Part shown: positions 1 to 4,569 of the stretch, in pieces
Position numbering within the stretch: the first letter of the stretch is position 1
Layout: each line of letters opens with the position of its first letter
NCBI GenBank assembly: GCA_014360385.1
Contig: JACIXO010000100.1
Coordinates: 1 to 5,596 of the forward strand
DNA: 5,596 nt
Direction: 5' to 3'
DNA from: Actinomycetota bacterium
Lineage (GTDB): Bacteria; Actinomycetota; Humimicrobiia; Humimicrobiales; Humimicrobiaceae
Notes under the pieces: model-generated
Told to the model about the DNA's origin: nothing
The model's input: the letters and a program-made list of their open reading frames with translations, nothing else
The model's database searches: none
Program-made: the position numbers and the translations under genes

Positions 1-159
1 ATGTTCAGGGTGGAGCTTGATAATGGGCATAAGGTTCTGGCCCATATATCAGGCAAAATGAGGATGCATTATATAAAAATTTTGCCTGGCGACAGGGTAA
101 GGGTTGAAATTTCACCATATGACTTAACTAGGGGAAGGATTGTTTACAGGAAGAAATAA
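1..159 (+). CDS. infA: Translation initiation factor IF-1, 3' part only
   Basis: IF-1 is a small cytoplasmic OB-fold protein that binds the A-site region of the 30S subunit during initiation together with IF-2 and IF-3. Frame 1 gives 52 residues and a TAA stop. They match the C-terminal two thirds of IF-1: MFRVELDNGHKVLAHISGKM near the start, then LPGDRVRVEISPYDLTRGRI and a basic YRKK end. Full-length IF-1 is about 72 residues, and in the family the MFRVEL segment is internal, following roughly 20 residues ending in a -NA- pair. The ATG at base 1 is therefore very probably an internal methionine and the true start lies upstream of the window. The position just before rpmJ and rpsM is the usual one for infA at the end of the spc operon. 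Identity is certain; only the 5' end is missing. Confidence 0.97.
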   Translation: MFRVELDNGHKVLAHISGKMRMHYIKILPGDRVRVEISPYDLTRGRIVYRKK

Positions 160-243
160 CTAAAAAGAGCTTAAAATAGCTAAAAGTAAGTAAGAAAGTG
201 AGAGATTCAAGCATAAACGAAGGATATAGAGAGATAGGAACAT

Positions 244-330
244 ATGAGAATAAAATATGTGAAAATAAAAGAAAAGATAGATTTGGAAAGAGCTTGTTTG
301 GTATCCAGTATCTTAGTATCTAACATATAA
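244..330 (+). CDS. Possible 28-residue small ORF, doubtful
   Basis: ATG at 244 opens 28 codons and ends at TAA 328-330. The peptide begins MRIKYVKIKEKIDLERACLV and is basic then mildly hydrophobic. I recognise no family. The upstream bases (around 232-240, AGATAGGAA) are only a poor ribosome binding site. It sits in the unusually long infA-rpmJ gap, where no gene is normally found. It could be a leader peptide or, more likely, a chance open frame in AT-rich DNA. Confidence 0.15.
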   Translation: MRIKYVKIKEKIDLERACLVSSILVSNI

Positions 331-331
331 A

Positions 332-371
332 GTATGGAGTTAGATTTTAACGTATGGAGTTAGATTTGGGT
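332..371 (+). repeat. 20-base tandem duplication before rpmJ
   Basis: GTATGGAGTTAGATTT occurs perfectly at 332-347 and 352-367, giving a 20-base period; only the last four bases of each unit differ (TAAC against GGGT). Each copy carries an ATGGAG start-like motif and a TAG. The second copy runs directly into the rpmJ ribosome binding site. It is most simply a slippage or unequal-crossover duplication, possibly with an effect on rpmJ translation. Confidence 0.85.
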
Positions 372-377
372 GGTGAT
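369..377 (+). promoter_or_regulatory. Ribosome binding site of rpmJ
   Basis: GGTGGTGAT resembles the extended Shine-Dalgarno sequence GGAGGTGAT with one mismatch. It ends four bases before ATG 382, and so supports that start. Confidence 0.75.
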
Positions 378-381
378 CATA

Positions 382-495
382 ATGAAAGTAAGACCATCAG
401 TTAAAAAGATTTGTAATAGCTGTAGAATCATAAAAAGAGAAGGTAAAGTAATTGTCATATGTAAAAACCCTAGACACAAACAAAGACAGGGTTAG
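382..495 (+). CDS. rpmJ: 50S ribosomal protein L36, zinc-ribbon type
   Basis: L36 is the smallest protein of the large subunit and stabilises 23S rRNA near the peptidyl-transferase side. The gene encodes 37 residues, the usual length, starting MKVRPSVKKICNSC and ending NPRHKQRQG. The zinc ligands are all visible: Cys11, Cys14, Cys27 and His32 (C-x2-C-x12-C-x4-H). This is therefore the zinc-binding form rather than the cysteine-free paralogue made under zinc shortage. The start is fixed by a good ribosome binding site and by the conserved MKVR opening. It lies between infA and rpsM, its usual place; rpsM follows 17 bases downstream and is probably cotranscribed. Confidence 0.97.
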   Translation: MKVRPSVKKICNSCRIIKREGKVIVICKNPRHKQRQG

Positions 496-496
496 C

Positions 497-503
497 AAGG
501 AGG
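497..503 (+). promoter_or_regulatory. Ribosome binding site of rpsM, selecting GTG
   Basis: AAGGAGG lies directly after the rpmJ stop and nine bases before GTG 513. It makes GTG the start of rpsM; no in-frame ATG exists at the conserved N-terminus. Confidence 0.9.
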
Positions 504-512
504 TTTGCTTAA

Positions 513-896
513 GTGGTTAGAATTGCAGGAGTCGACATCCCGAACCATAAGCACATATCTATAGCTTTGACTCATATTTATGGTATTGGCAGGCCATTAG
601 CAAGGAAAATATTGAACGAATTAGGTATTCCGGAAGACAGGAAAACTCAGGATTTGAGTGAAGATGAGATAATAAGGATCAGGGAATATATAGATAGTAA
701 CTTAAAAGTTGAAGGAGATCTCAGAAGAGAAGTCAGTCAGAACATTAAGAGACTTATTGAAATTAACTGTTATAGAGGAATAAGGCACAAAAGAGGTTTG
801 CCAGTCAGAGGTCAGAGAACTCACACCAATGCAAGAACCCGAAAAGGTAGGAGAAGATCTGTGGGTATTAAGAAAAAGGCTAAGCAGACTGTTTAA
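513..896 (+). CDS. rpsM: 30S ribosomal protein S13
   Basis: S13 sits in the head of the small subunit, binds 16S rRNA, contacts S19 and the 50S central protuberance, and its tail reaches the P-site tRNA. The 127-residue product is of normal length. It opens VRIAGVDIPNHKHISIALTH, continues with the helical GIG-containing rRNA-binding region (about 23-35), and carries the family signature at 88-112 (RGIRHKRGLPVRGQRTHTN and following), then a very basic tail ending KKKAKQTV. The start is GTG 513, where the family has MARIAGVDIP, supported by AAGGAGG nine bases upstream. It follows rpmJ closely, as in the start of the alpha operon. In E. coli S4 represses this operon through a pseudoknot before rpsM; here only 17 bases separate rpmJ and rpsM, so that structure is not present in the same form. 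Confidence 0.98.
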   Translation: MVRIAGVDIPNHKHISIALTHIYGIGRPLARKILNELGIPEDRKTQDLSEDEIIRIREYIDSNLKVEGDLRREVSQNIKRLIEINCYRGIRHKRGLPVRGQRTHTNARTRKGRRRSVGIKKKAKQTV

Positions 897-940
897 TATT
901 TAATAATTGGTCTTTTTGGGGTTCTTTTTAATGAGTTATT

Positions 941-962
941 CCACCTTTACCCGTGAAGGGGG
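941..962 (+). promoter_or_regulatory. Hairpin in rpsK leader
   Basis: Bases 944-949 (CCTTTA) pair with 954-959 (TGAAGG) around a CCCG loop, including one U-G pair; after an A-G mismatch, 941-942 pair with 961-962. There is no T run after it, so it is not a classical terminator. The left strand resembles an anti-Shine-Dalgarno sequence and has other possible partners at 990-996 and 1021-1027. Confidence 0.45.
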
Positions 963-1006
963 TATCAGGACGAGTTTAGAAGGGATATAAAAGGTGTGTG
1001 CAAATG

Positions 1007-1050
1007 TGAAGTAAAGATGAGGTAAAGATGAAGTAAAGAGGAGGTAGTTA
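1007..1050 (+). repeat. Three-copy 11-base tandem repeat leading into rpsK start
   Basis: TGAAGTAAAGA (1007-1017), TGAGGTAAAGA (1018-1028) and TGAAGTAAAGA (1029-1039) are head to tail. A diverged fourth unit, GGAGGTAGTTA (1040-1050), supplies the real ribosome binding site. Because 11 is not a multiple of three, the TAA in each unit (1012, 1023, 1034) falls in a different frame, so all three frames are closed just before rpsK. Units also spell two-codon frames: GTG AAG TAA (1006-1014), ATG AGG TAA (1017-1025) and ATG AAG TAA (1028-1036). Confidence 0.9.
1039..1045 (+). promoter_or_regulatory. Ribosome binding site of rpsK, selecting TTG
   Basis: AGGAGGT ends five bases before TTG 1051. This near-perfect site, together with the conserved MAKK N-terminus read from TTG, fixes the start codon. 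Confidence 0.9.
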
Positions 1051-1446
1051 TTGGCTAAGAAGGTAGTTGCAAGGAGACTTAAAAGAAGTGAAAGGAAAAA
1101 TATTGCTTATGGTATTGCTCATATAAAGTCTACTTTTAACAATACTATAGTTAACATAACTGATCCTCTAGGGAATACTATCGCATGGTGTAGTGCAGGA
1201 ATGGTCGGATTTAAGGGTTCGAGGAAAAGTACCCCGTTTGCTGCACAGGTTACAGCAACTACAGTGGCAAAGATGGCGCAGGAGCATGGAGTTAAAAGAG
1301 TTGATGTGAGAGTTAAAGGCGTTGGTTCTGGAAGAGAGACGGCAGTTAGATCGCTTCAAGCCGCAGGACTGGAAATTGGTAGCATTGTTGATGTAACTCC
1401 TGTTCCTCACAATGGTTGCAGGCCTCCCAAGAGGAGAAGGGTATGA
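1051..1446 (+). CDS. rpsK: 30S ribosomal protein S11
   Basis: S11 lies on the platform of the small subunit, where with S6 and S18 it binds 16S rRNA near the E site and helps hold the messenger. The 131-residue product has the normal length. A basic N-terminal tail (1-17) is followed by the core IAHIKSTFNNTIVNITDPLG (22-41), the KGVGSGRETAVRSLQ segment (89-103) and the near-invariant C-terminus TPVPHNGCRPPKRRRV. The Asn121-Gly122 pair in that tail corresponds to the site that forms isoaspartate in E. coli S11. The start is TTG, backed by AGGAGGT at ideal spacing. The stop TGA (1444-1446) overlaps an ATG at 1443 in the ATGA manner typical of coupled genes, yet rpsD starts only at 1554. Confidence 0.98.
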   Translation: MAKKVVARRLKRSERKNIAYGIAHIKSTFNNTIVNITDPLGNTIAWCSAGMVGFKGSRKSTPFAAQVTATTVAKMAQEHGVKRVDVRVKGVGSGRETAVRSLQAAGLEIGSIVDVTPVPHNGCRPPKRRRV

Positions 1447-1472
1447 GTAAGTATTATTTAACAATGACATAG
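1443..1472 (+). pseudogene. Nine-codon ORF overlapping rpsK stop, possible former rpsD start
   Basis: ATG 1443 overlaps the rpsK stop (ATGA) and has GAGGAG at 1431-1436, six bases upstream, as a good ribosome binding site. It encodes MSKYYLTMT and stops at TAG 1470. It is in the same frame as rpsD, 111 bases upstream of the rpsD ATG, and its MSKY resembles the M-A/S-R-Y opening of many S4 proteins. The seven bases ATGAGTA occur both here (1443-1449) and at the rpsD start (1554-1560). I infer a remnant of an ancestral coupled rpsD start separated by an insertion or duplication; chance remains possible. Confidence 0.3.
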
Positions 1473-1510
1473 TGATTTTGTGAAAGAGGTCCAAAGTATC
1501 GTATCTAAAA

Positions 1511-1535
1511 AAGTTTTTCGGAATAGAAGTTTTTC
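1511..1535 (+). repeat. Short direct repeat before rpsD
   Basis: AAGTTTTTC occurs at 1511-1519 and 1527-1535, a 16-base period, immediately before the rpsD ribosome binding site. The sequence is low complexity, so its weight is modest. Confidence 0.6.
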
Positions 1536-1543
1536 AAAAGGAG
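1536..1543 (+). promoter_or_regulatory. Ribosome binding site of rpsD
   Basis: AAAAGGAG ends ten bases before ATG 1554. An in-frame TAA at 1551-1553 directly precedes the ATG, so translation of rpsD cannot begin farther upstream. Confidence 0.85.
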
Positions 1544-1553
1544 TTAAGAGTAA

Positions 1554-2180
1554 ATGAGTATACCAAAAGAACCGGTCTGTAAAATATGTCGAAGAGAGAG
1601 ACAGAAATTATTTTTGAAGGGTCAGAGGTGCTTTACTGACAAGTGCTCCTTTGAAAGGAAACCTTATCTACCTGGTCAAAGACCCAAAACAAGGTTAATT
1701 GAAACTGAGTTTTATGCTCAGCTAAGAGAAAAGCAAAAAGCTAAGAGATATTATGGAGTTTTGGAGCGACAGTTTAGAAACTATTATAAGAAAGCAGTTA
1801 GAAGAAGGGGAATAACTGGAGAGATTTTACTCCAACTTTTGGAGACAAGACTGGACAATGTAGTTTATTTAATGGGTTTTGCTATGTCCAGAGCACAAGC
1901 TAAACAGTTAATCTCGCATGGACATATAATGGTGGATGGCGAAAAAGTAGACATTCCTTCTTACCAGGTTAAAGAGGGCCAGGAGATCAGTGTAGCTCCG
2001 AAGAGTAGAGAGATTCTTCCTGTTCTGGAAGCGAAGGAAAGCGGGGGTAGTCTTACTCCACCTGCATGGCTTGAGGTTAATCTGGAGGAATTAAAGGGTA
2101 AAGTCCTCAGACTTCCGACGCGGGAAGAGATCAAAGCTCCTGTTGATGAGAGAATGATTGTGGAGCTTTATTCCAAGTAA
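1554..2180 (+). CDS. rpsD: 30S ribosomal protein S4, zinc-binding type
   Basis: S4 nucleates 16S rRNA folding at the five-way junction of the 5' domain and helps translational accuracy; in several bacteria it also represses its own operon. The product has 208 residues, the usual length. An N-terminal zinc site is complete: Cys9, Cys12, Cys26, Cys31 (C-x2-C-x13-C-x4-C), with the same numbering as in Thermus S4. The LREKQKAKRYYGVLERQFRN block is at 57-76. The S4 RNA-binding domain runs from about 98 (TRLDNVVYLMGFAMSRAQAK) to 147 (HGHIMVDGEKVDIPSYQV within it). The end is MIVELYSK. The N-terminus reads MSIPKEPVCKICRRE instead of the common M-A-R-Y-T-G-P opening, although the Cys positions are kept. 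The gene lies between rpsK and rpoA, as in many non-enteric bacteria; upstream and downstream spacers are both unusually long. Confidence 0.98.
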   Translation: MSIPKEPVCKICRRERQKLFLKGQRCFTDKCSFERKPYLPGQRPKTRLIETEFYAQLREKQKAKRYYGVLERQFRNYYKKAVRRRGITGEILLQLLETRLDNVVYLMGFAMSRAQAKQLISHGHIMVDGEKVDIPSYQVKEGQEISVAPKSREILPVLEAKESGGSLTPPAWLEVNLEELKGKVLRLPTREEIKAPVDERMIVELYSK

Positions 2181-2181
2181 T

Positions 2182-2223
2182 CTAATTAGCCAGGTTTATA
2201 GCCCAGTTTAAATAGCTAATTAG
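2182..2223 (+). promoter_or_regulatory. Nine-bp hairpin after rpsD, competing with the long inverted repeat
   Basis: CTAATTAGC (2182-2190) is the perfect reverse complement of GCTAATTAG (2215-2223), with a 24-base loop. Bases 2217-2223 are also the outer end of the left arm of the 2217-2327 inverted repeat, so the two structures exclude one another. The loop carries a loose direct repeat (CAGGTTTA, CCAGTTTA). There is no T run after it. Confidence 0.5.
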
Positions 2224-2327
2224 TTCTTGCTGAATAATTGACTAAAACTTTAAAAATTTTAAAAAATTTATGGTCAATGAATTCAAATTTTTTAGAAAAT
2301 AATGAATTATTCAGCATGAACTAATTA
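2217..2327 (+). repeat. 111-base element with 23-base inverted ends, MITE-like or attenuator
   Basis: Bases 2217-2239 and 2305-2327 are reverse complements at 22 of 23 positions (the single mismatch is 2227 against 2317). A second stem lies inside: 2260-2269 (TAAAAAATTT) pairs perfectly with 2285-2294 around a 15-base loop, extendable by three pairs in RNA. The outermost bases are TA on each side, which fits a mariner/IS630-type element inserted with a TA duplication, but TA is self-complementary so this is weak evidence. The element is very AT-rich and is not followed by a T run. It lies in the rpsD-rpoA gap, where such a structure is not usual. It could be a non-autonomous mobile element or a regulatory RNA hairpin. 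Confidence 0.75.
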
Positions 2328-2393
2328 AGCAAATAAACGGTTAGATAATGAGATAATTTTTGGTATTATTTTTAAATTTACACTTTTGCAATT

Positions 2394-2400
2394 AGGGGGT
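2394..2400 (+). promoter_or_regulatory. Ribosome binding site of rpoA, favouring TTG 2410
   Basis: AGGGGGT lies nine bases before TTG 2410 but 18 bases before ATG 2419, which is too far. An in-frame TTG at 2386 lies upstream of this site and has no site of its own. TTG 2410 is therefore the best start. Confidence 0.65.
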
Positions 2401-2409
2401 AGATGCAAA

Positions 2410-3366
2410 TTGCTAAGGATGCATAAGCCAACTGTGACTGTTAATTACATAAGTGATAATGAAAAGGAGTTCATTATTGAACCTCTAGAGAGAGGGTTTG
2501 CCCACACGTTGGGAAATTCCTTGAGGAGGGTTCTTCTCTCCTCGATCGAAGGAGCTGGAATAACCAGAATAAGGATTGAAAATGTAAAACATGAATTCTC
2601 TACGATAGATGGGTTAAAGGAAGATATTTTAGAGTTCATTGCCAATTTAAAAGGTGTAGTTTTTAGAATGGAAGGAGATACACCTGTAGTCCTGAAACTT
2701 AGAAAAGAGGGACCGGCTACCATTAGAGCCCAGGATATAGAAGTGCCTTCGGAGGTTGAGATAATAAACCCTGACGCTTACATAGCAACCCTTACTGAGA
2801 AGGGGAAAATTAATGCTGAAATGGTTCTGGAGAAAGACAAAGGCTACAGATCTTCTGAAGAGAATGTGAGGGAAGGTGAACCTATCGGAGTAATTCCAAT
2901 CGACACCATATTTTCTCCTGTTAAAAGAGTAATGTTAAAGGTAGAAAACACTCGAGTTGGTCAGATGACCAACTTTGATAGACTTATCCTTTCTATCAAA
3001 ACAAATGGGAGTGTAAAGCCTGAAGAAGCTTTAAGCCAGGCATCCAAGATTATAAATGACTATATGGCTCTTCTGGTGGATCTATCCAGTAACCCTAGCA
3101 GTAATAAAGATCCCATATTCGAAGAGACAGAAAAGAAAGCTGAGGAGAAAAAGTATCCTCCGATAGAAGAATTAGAGCTTTCTGTAAGAGCTTATAATTG
3201 CCTTAAAAGGGAGGGCATAGACACTGTAGACAAGCTCCTTCGTTACAGTGAAGAAGAGCTTCTCGATATAAGAAATTTTGGGCAGAAGTCTATAAATGAG
3301 GTTAAGGAGAAGTTAAAGGAATTAGGCTTATCCTTCAGGAAAAGTAAGAGTTCAGGAGAGGGCTAG
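2410..3366 (+). CDS. rpoA: DNA-directed RNA polymerase alpha subunit
   Basis: The alpha dimer is the scaffold for assembly of beta and beta', and its C-terminal domain binds promoter UP elements and activators. From TTG 2410 the product has 318 residues, the normal length. The N-terminal dimerisation domain (about 1-225) shows EPLERGFAHTLGNSLRRVLL at 24-43 and later DRLILSIKTNGSVKPEEA. A charged linker (KKAEEKK) leads to the C-terminal helix-hairpin-helix domain from about 245. All residues matching E. coli DNA-contact positions R265, N268, N294, G296, K298, S299 and E302 are present here as Arg260, Asn263, Asn289, Gly291, Lys293, Ser294 and Glu297, so UP-element recognition should be intact. 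The start is not certain: ATG 2419 would give 315 residues and TTG 2386 would give 326. rplQ follows after two bases. Confidence 0.97.
   Translation: MLRMHKPTVTVNYISDNEKEFIIEPLERGFAHTLGNSLRRVLLSSIEGAGITRIRIENVKHEFSTIDGLKEDILEFIANLKGVVFRMEGDTPVVLKLRKEGPATIRAQDIEVPSEVEIINPDAYIATLTEKGKINAEMVLEKDKGYRSSEENVREGEPIGVIPIDTIFSPVKRVMLKVENTRVGQMTNFDRLILSIKTNGSVKPEEALSQASKIINDYMALLVDLSSNPSSNKDPIFEETEKKAEEKKYPPIEELELSVRAYNCLKREGIDTVDKLLRYSEEELLDIRNFGQKSINEVKEKLKELGLSFRKSKSSGEG
3354..3361 (+). promoter_or_regulatory. Ribosome binding site of rplQ inside rpoA
   Basis: AGGAGAGG lies within the last codons of rpoA, seven bases before ATG 3369. With only two bases between the genes, this points to translational coupling of alpha and L17. 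Confidence 0.85.
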
Positions 3367-3368
3367 AG

Positions 3369-3740
3369 ATGGTTGTACCAAAAAAAGGAAGAAGACTGGG
3401 AGGAAGTAGCAGTCACCAGAAAGCTATTATGAAAAATCTTGCTATCTCTCTTTTCGAGAGTGGACGAATTGAAACAACTATAGCAAAGGCAAAAAGGCTT
3501 AAAGGCTTTGTTGATAAGTTAATAGGGATAGCAAAGAAAGAGAGTCTTTCCTCAAGGCGCCAGTGTTTCCGACTGCTCGGCAACTATGGAGCTGTTCAGA
3601 AGCTTTTTAATGATATTGCGCCTAATATGTATGATCGCTCAAGTGGTTTTACCAGAGTTATAAGATACAAGAATAGACTTGGCGACGGAGCAGAGATAGC
3701 TGTAGTCGAGCTAATAAATTACAAGCCACAGAAAAAATAA
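3369..3740 (+). CDS. rplQ: 50S ribosomal protein L17
   Basis: L17 binds several 23S rRNA domains near the polypeptide exit of the large subunit. The 123-residue product is of normal length for the family. It shows the basic N-terminus with the RLGGSSSHQKAIMKNLAISL block (9-28), the ESGRIETTIAKAKRLKGFVDK segment that follows, and the C-terminal GFTRVIRYKNRLGDGAEIAV with a final ELINYKPQKK. Most relatives have LGR where this has LGG, a small variation. The gene follows rpoA by two bases with its ribosome binding site inside rpoA, and truA follows after six bases. These three genes are the tightest part of the window and are surely cotranscribed. Confidence 0.98.
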   Translation: MVVPKKGRRLGGSSSHQKAIMKNLAISLFESGRIETTIAKAKRLKGFVDKLIGIAKKESLSSRRQCFRLLGNYGAVQKLFNDIAPNMYDRSSGFTRVIRYKNRLGDGAEIAVVELINYKPQKK

Positions 3741-3746
3741 GAACTG

Positions 3747-4484
3747 ATGAATAACTACATGGCTGTTTTAGAGTATGATGGAACTTGCTATTTTGGATTC
3801 CAAATACAGCCTGGAGTTAAGACTATTGAGGGAGAGCTAGTAAAAGCTATTTCTACATTGCTAAGAGAAAATGTAGAAATAAGTTATGCAGGAAGAACTG
3901 ATGCGGGTGTACATGCTACACACCAGGTTATAAATTTCAAAGTTGATAAAGATCTAAACCTTTATGAATTTAAATGGAGACTCAACAGTATCTTACCTGA
4001 GGATATAGTGGTTAAGGAAATTAGTAGAGTTGACAGTGTCTTTGATGCGAGAAAAAGTGCGAAATGGAGAGAATATAGCTATTTAGTAGTAAATGGTAAT
4101 TATCAGAGTGTTTTTCTCAAAAGGTACAGCATACTGGTAGTTAAGGATCTGGATTTAAGATTAATGAGAAAAGCAGCAAAGATGCTTGTAGGGGAGAAAG
4201 ATTTTAAGTCATTTTGTAGTTCTGAGAGTAAAGATGGGAATACAGTGAGAAAAATACGTAGTTTCACTGTTGATAAACTTAAGGATAATTTACTCGTCTT
4301 TAAAGTAGTTGCTAATTCTTTCTTACAACATATGGTTAGAATTATGGTGGGAACAATTCTGGAGATAGGAATCGGAAAAAGAGACCTTACAAGTTTAAAA
4401 ACTGCTCTTAATGGGAAAGATAGAAAGTTAGCAGGCAAGACAGCCCCTGCTAAAGGACTTTTTTTAACCAATGTAGTATACTAA
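3747..4484 (+). CDS. truA: tRNA pseudouridine(38-40) synthase TruA
   Basis: TruA converts uridines at positions 38, 39 and 40 of tRNA anticodon arms to pseudouridine, which stabilises the arm and helps keep the reading frame. The 245-residue product has the normal length. Seen in order: the N-terminal LEYDGTCYFGFQ (8-19); AGRTDAGVHATHQ (48-60) with the catalytic Asp52; WREYSYLV (107-114) with the conserved active-site tyrosine, probably Tyr112; VGEKDFKSFC (148-157); NSFLQHMVRIMVGTILEIG (190-208); and the TAPAKGLFL end. The start is ATG 3747; ATG 3759 (four codons later) is a possible alternative. Neither has a clear ribosome binding site, so translation probably depends on coupling to rplQ six bases upstream. 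Its place between rplQ and rplM is common; the ECF transporter genes often found before it are absent. Confidence 0.97.
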   Translation: MNNYMAVLEYDGTCYFGFQIQPGVKTIEGELVKAISTLLRENVEISYAGRTDAGVHATHQVINFKVDKDLNLYEFKWRLNSILPEDIVVKEISRVDSVFDARKSAKWREYSYLVVNGNYQSVFLKRYSILVVKDLDLRLMRKAAKMLVGEKDFKSFCSSESKDGNTVRKIRSFTVDKLKDNLLVFKVVANSFLQHMVRIMVGTILEIGIGKRDLTSLKTALNGKDRKLAGKTAPAKGLFLTNVVY

Positions 4485-4569
4485 AGATTTTAATGCTGGT
4501 AAGGTACTGGTGAGGTTAGGATTCTTTTAAGACTGGGTTCTCGCCTTTTAGTGAATAACTGGAGGTGTT
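4485..4569 (+). promoter_or_regulatory. truA-rplM spacer with imperfect repeats
   Basis: This 85-base spacer holds two imperfect 11-base tandem units, TGCTGGTAAGG (4494-4504) and TACTGGTGAGG (4505-4515), identical at 9 of 11 positions. They resemble the ACTGGAGGTG that forms the ribosome binding site before rplM. L13 leader RNAs that control rplM are known in Firmicutes, but I cannot match this sequence to that family by eye and see no strong stem. Function is unproven. Confidence 0.35.
4561..4567 (+). promoter_or_regulatory. Ribosome binding site of rplM
   Basis: GGAGGTG ends two bases before ATG 4570 and eleven bases before ATG 4579. The first spacing is short and the second is long, so the site does not settle the start. 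Confidence 0.75.

Larger units (their letters stand above)
160..381 (+). other. Long infA-rpmJ spacer (222 bases)
   Basis: This AT- and purine-rich spacer is much longer than usual between infA and rpmJ. It holds a 9-base direct repeat AAAGAGCTT (164-172 and 287-295), three copies of GTATC (301-305, 308-312, 316-320) and a 16-base perfect tandem duplication just before the rpmJ ribosome binding site. A 28-codon reading frame (244-330) is listed separately. A TATAAA box at 326-331 could be a -10 element, but I see no matching -35 at normal spacing. No GC-rich hairpin with a T run, so no terminator, was seen. Confidence 0.6.
897..1050 (+). promoter_or_regulatory. rpsM-rpsK spacer, possible structured leader
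   Basis: This 154-base spacer is long for rpsM-rpsK, which are normally separated by a few tens of bases. It contains two T-rich runs (911-917 and 924-929), a small hairpin at 941-962, a segment CACCTTT that can also pair downstream, and an 11-base tandem repeat ending in the rpsK ribosome binding site. No open frame of note and no terminator were seen. A regulatory RNA role is inferred only from the possible pairings. Confidence 0.4.

Noticed and set aside
160..381. CRISPR array or riboswitch in the infA-rpmJ gap
   Set aside because: There are only two short adjacent repeat copies with no unique spacers of regular length, and no conserved riboswitch core is visible.
911..930. T-rich runs after rpsM as a terminator tail
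   Set aside because: No stable GC-rich stem precedes either T run, and the small hairpin at 941-962 lies after them, not before.
1168..1494. 108-codon minus-strand open frame opposite rpsK
   Set aside because: It is the antisense shadow of a clear S11 gene, is rich in Ser, Asn and Cys, and resembles no family.
2238..2272. TTGACT at 2238-2243 as a -35 promoter element for rpoA
   Set aside because: The only boxes near 16-17 bases downstream are A runs (TAAAAA at 2260) with a poor -10 match, and the region lies inside the inverted repeat.
2341..2369. TATTAT at 2364-2369 as a -10 promoter element for rpoA
   Set aside because: The -35 position at 17-base spacing is TTAGAT, which matches only three of six consensus bases; in AT-rich DNA this is expected by chance.
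2445..2723. 92-codon minus-strand open frame opposite rpoA
   Set aside because: It lies wholly within the conserved alpha N-terminal domain region and shows no recognisable domain.
4103..4471. 122-codon minus-strand open frame opposite truA
   Set aside because: It mirrors the conserved 3' half of truA; its hydrophobic look comes from complementing lysine-rich codons.
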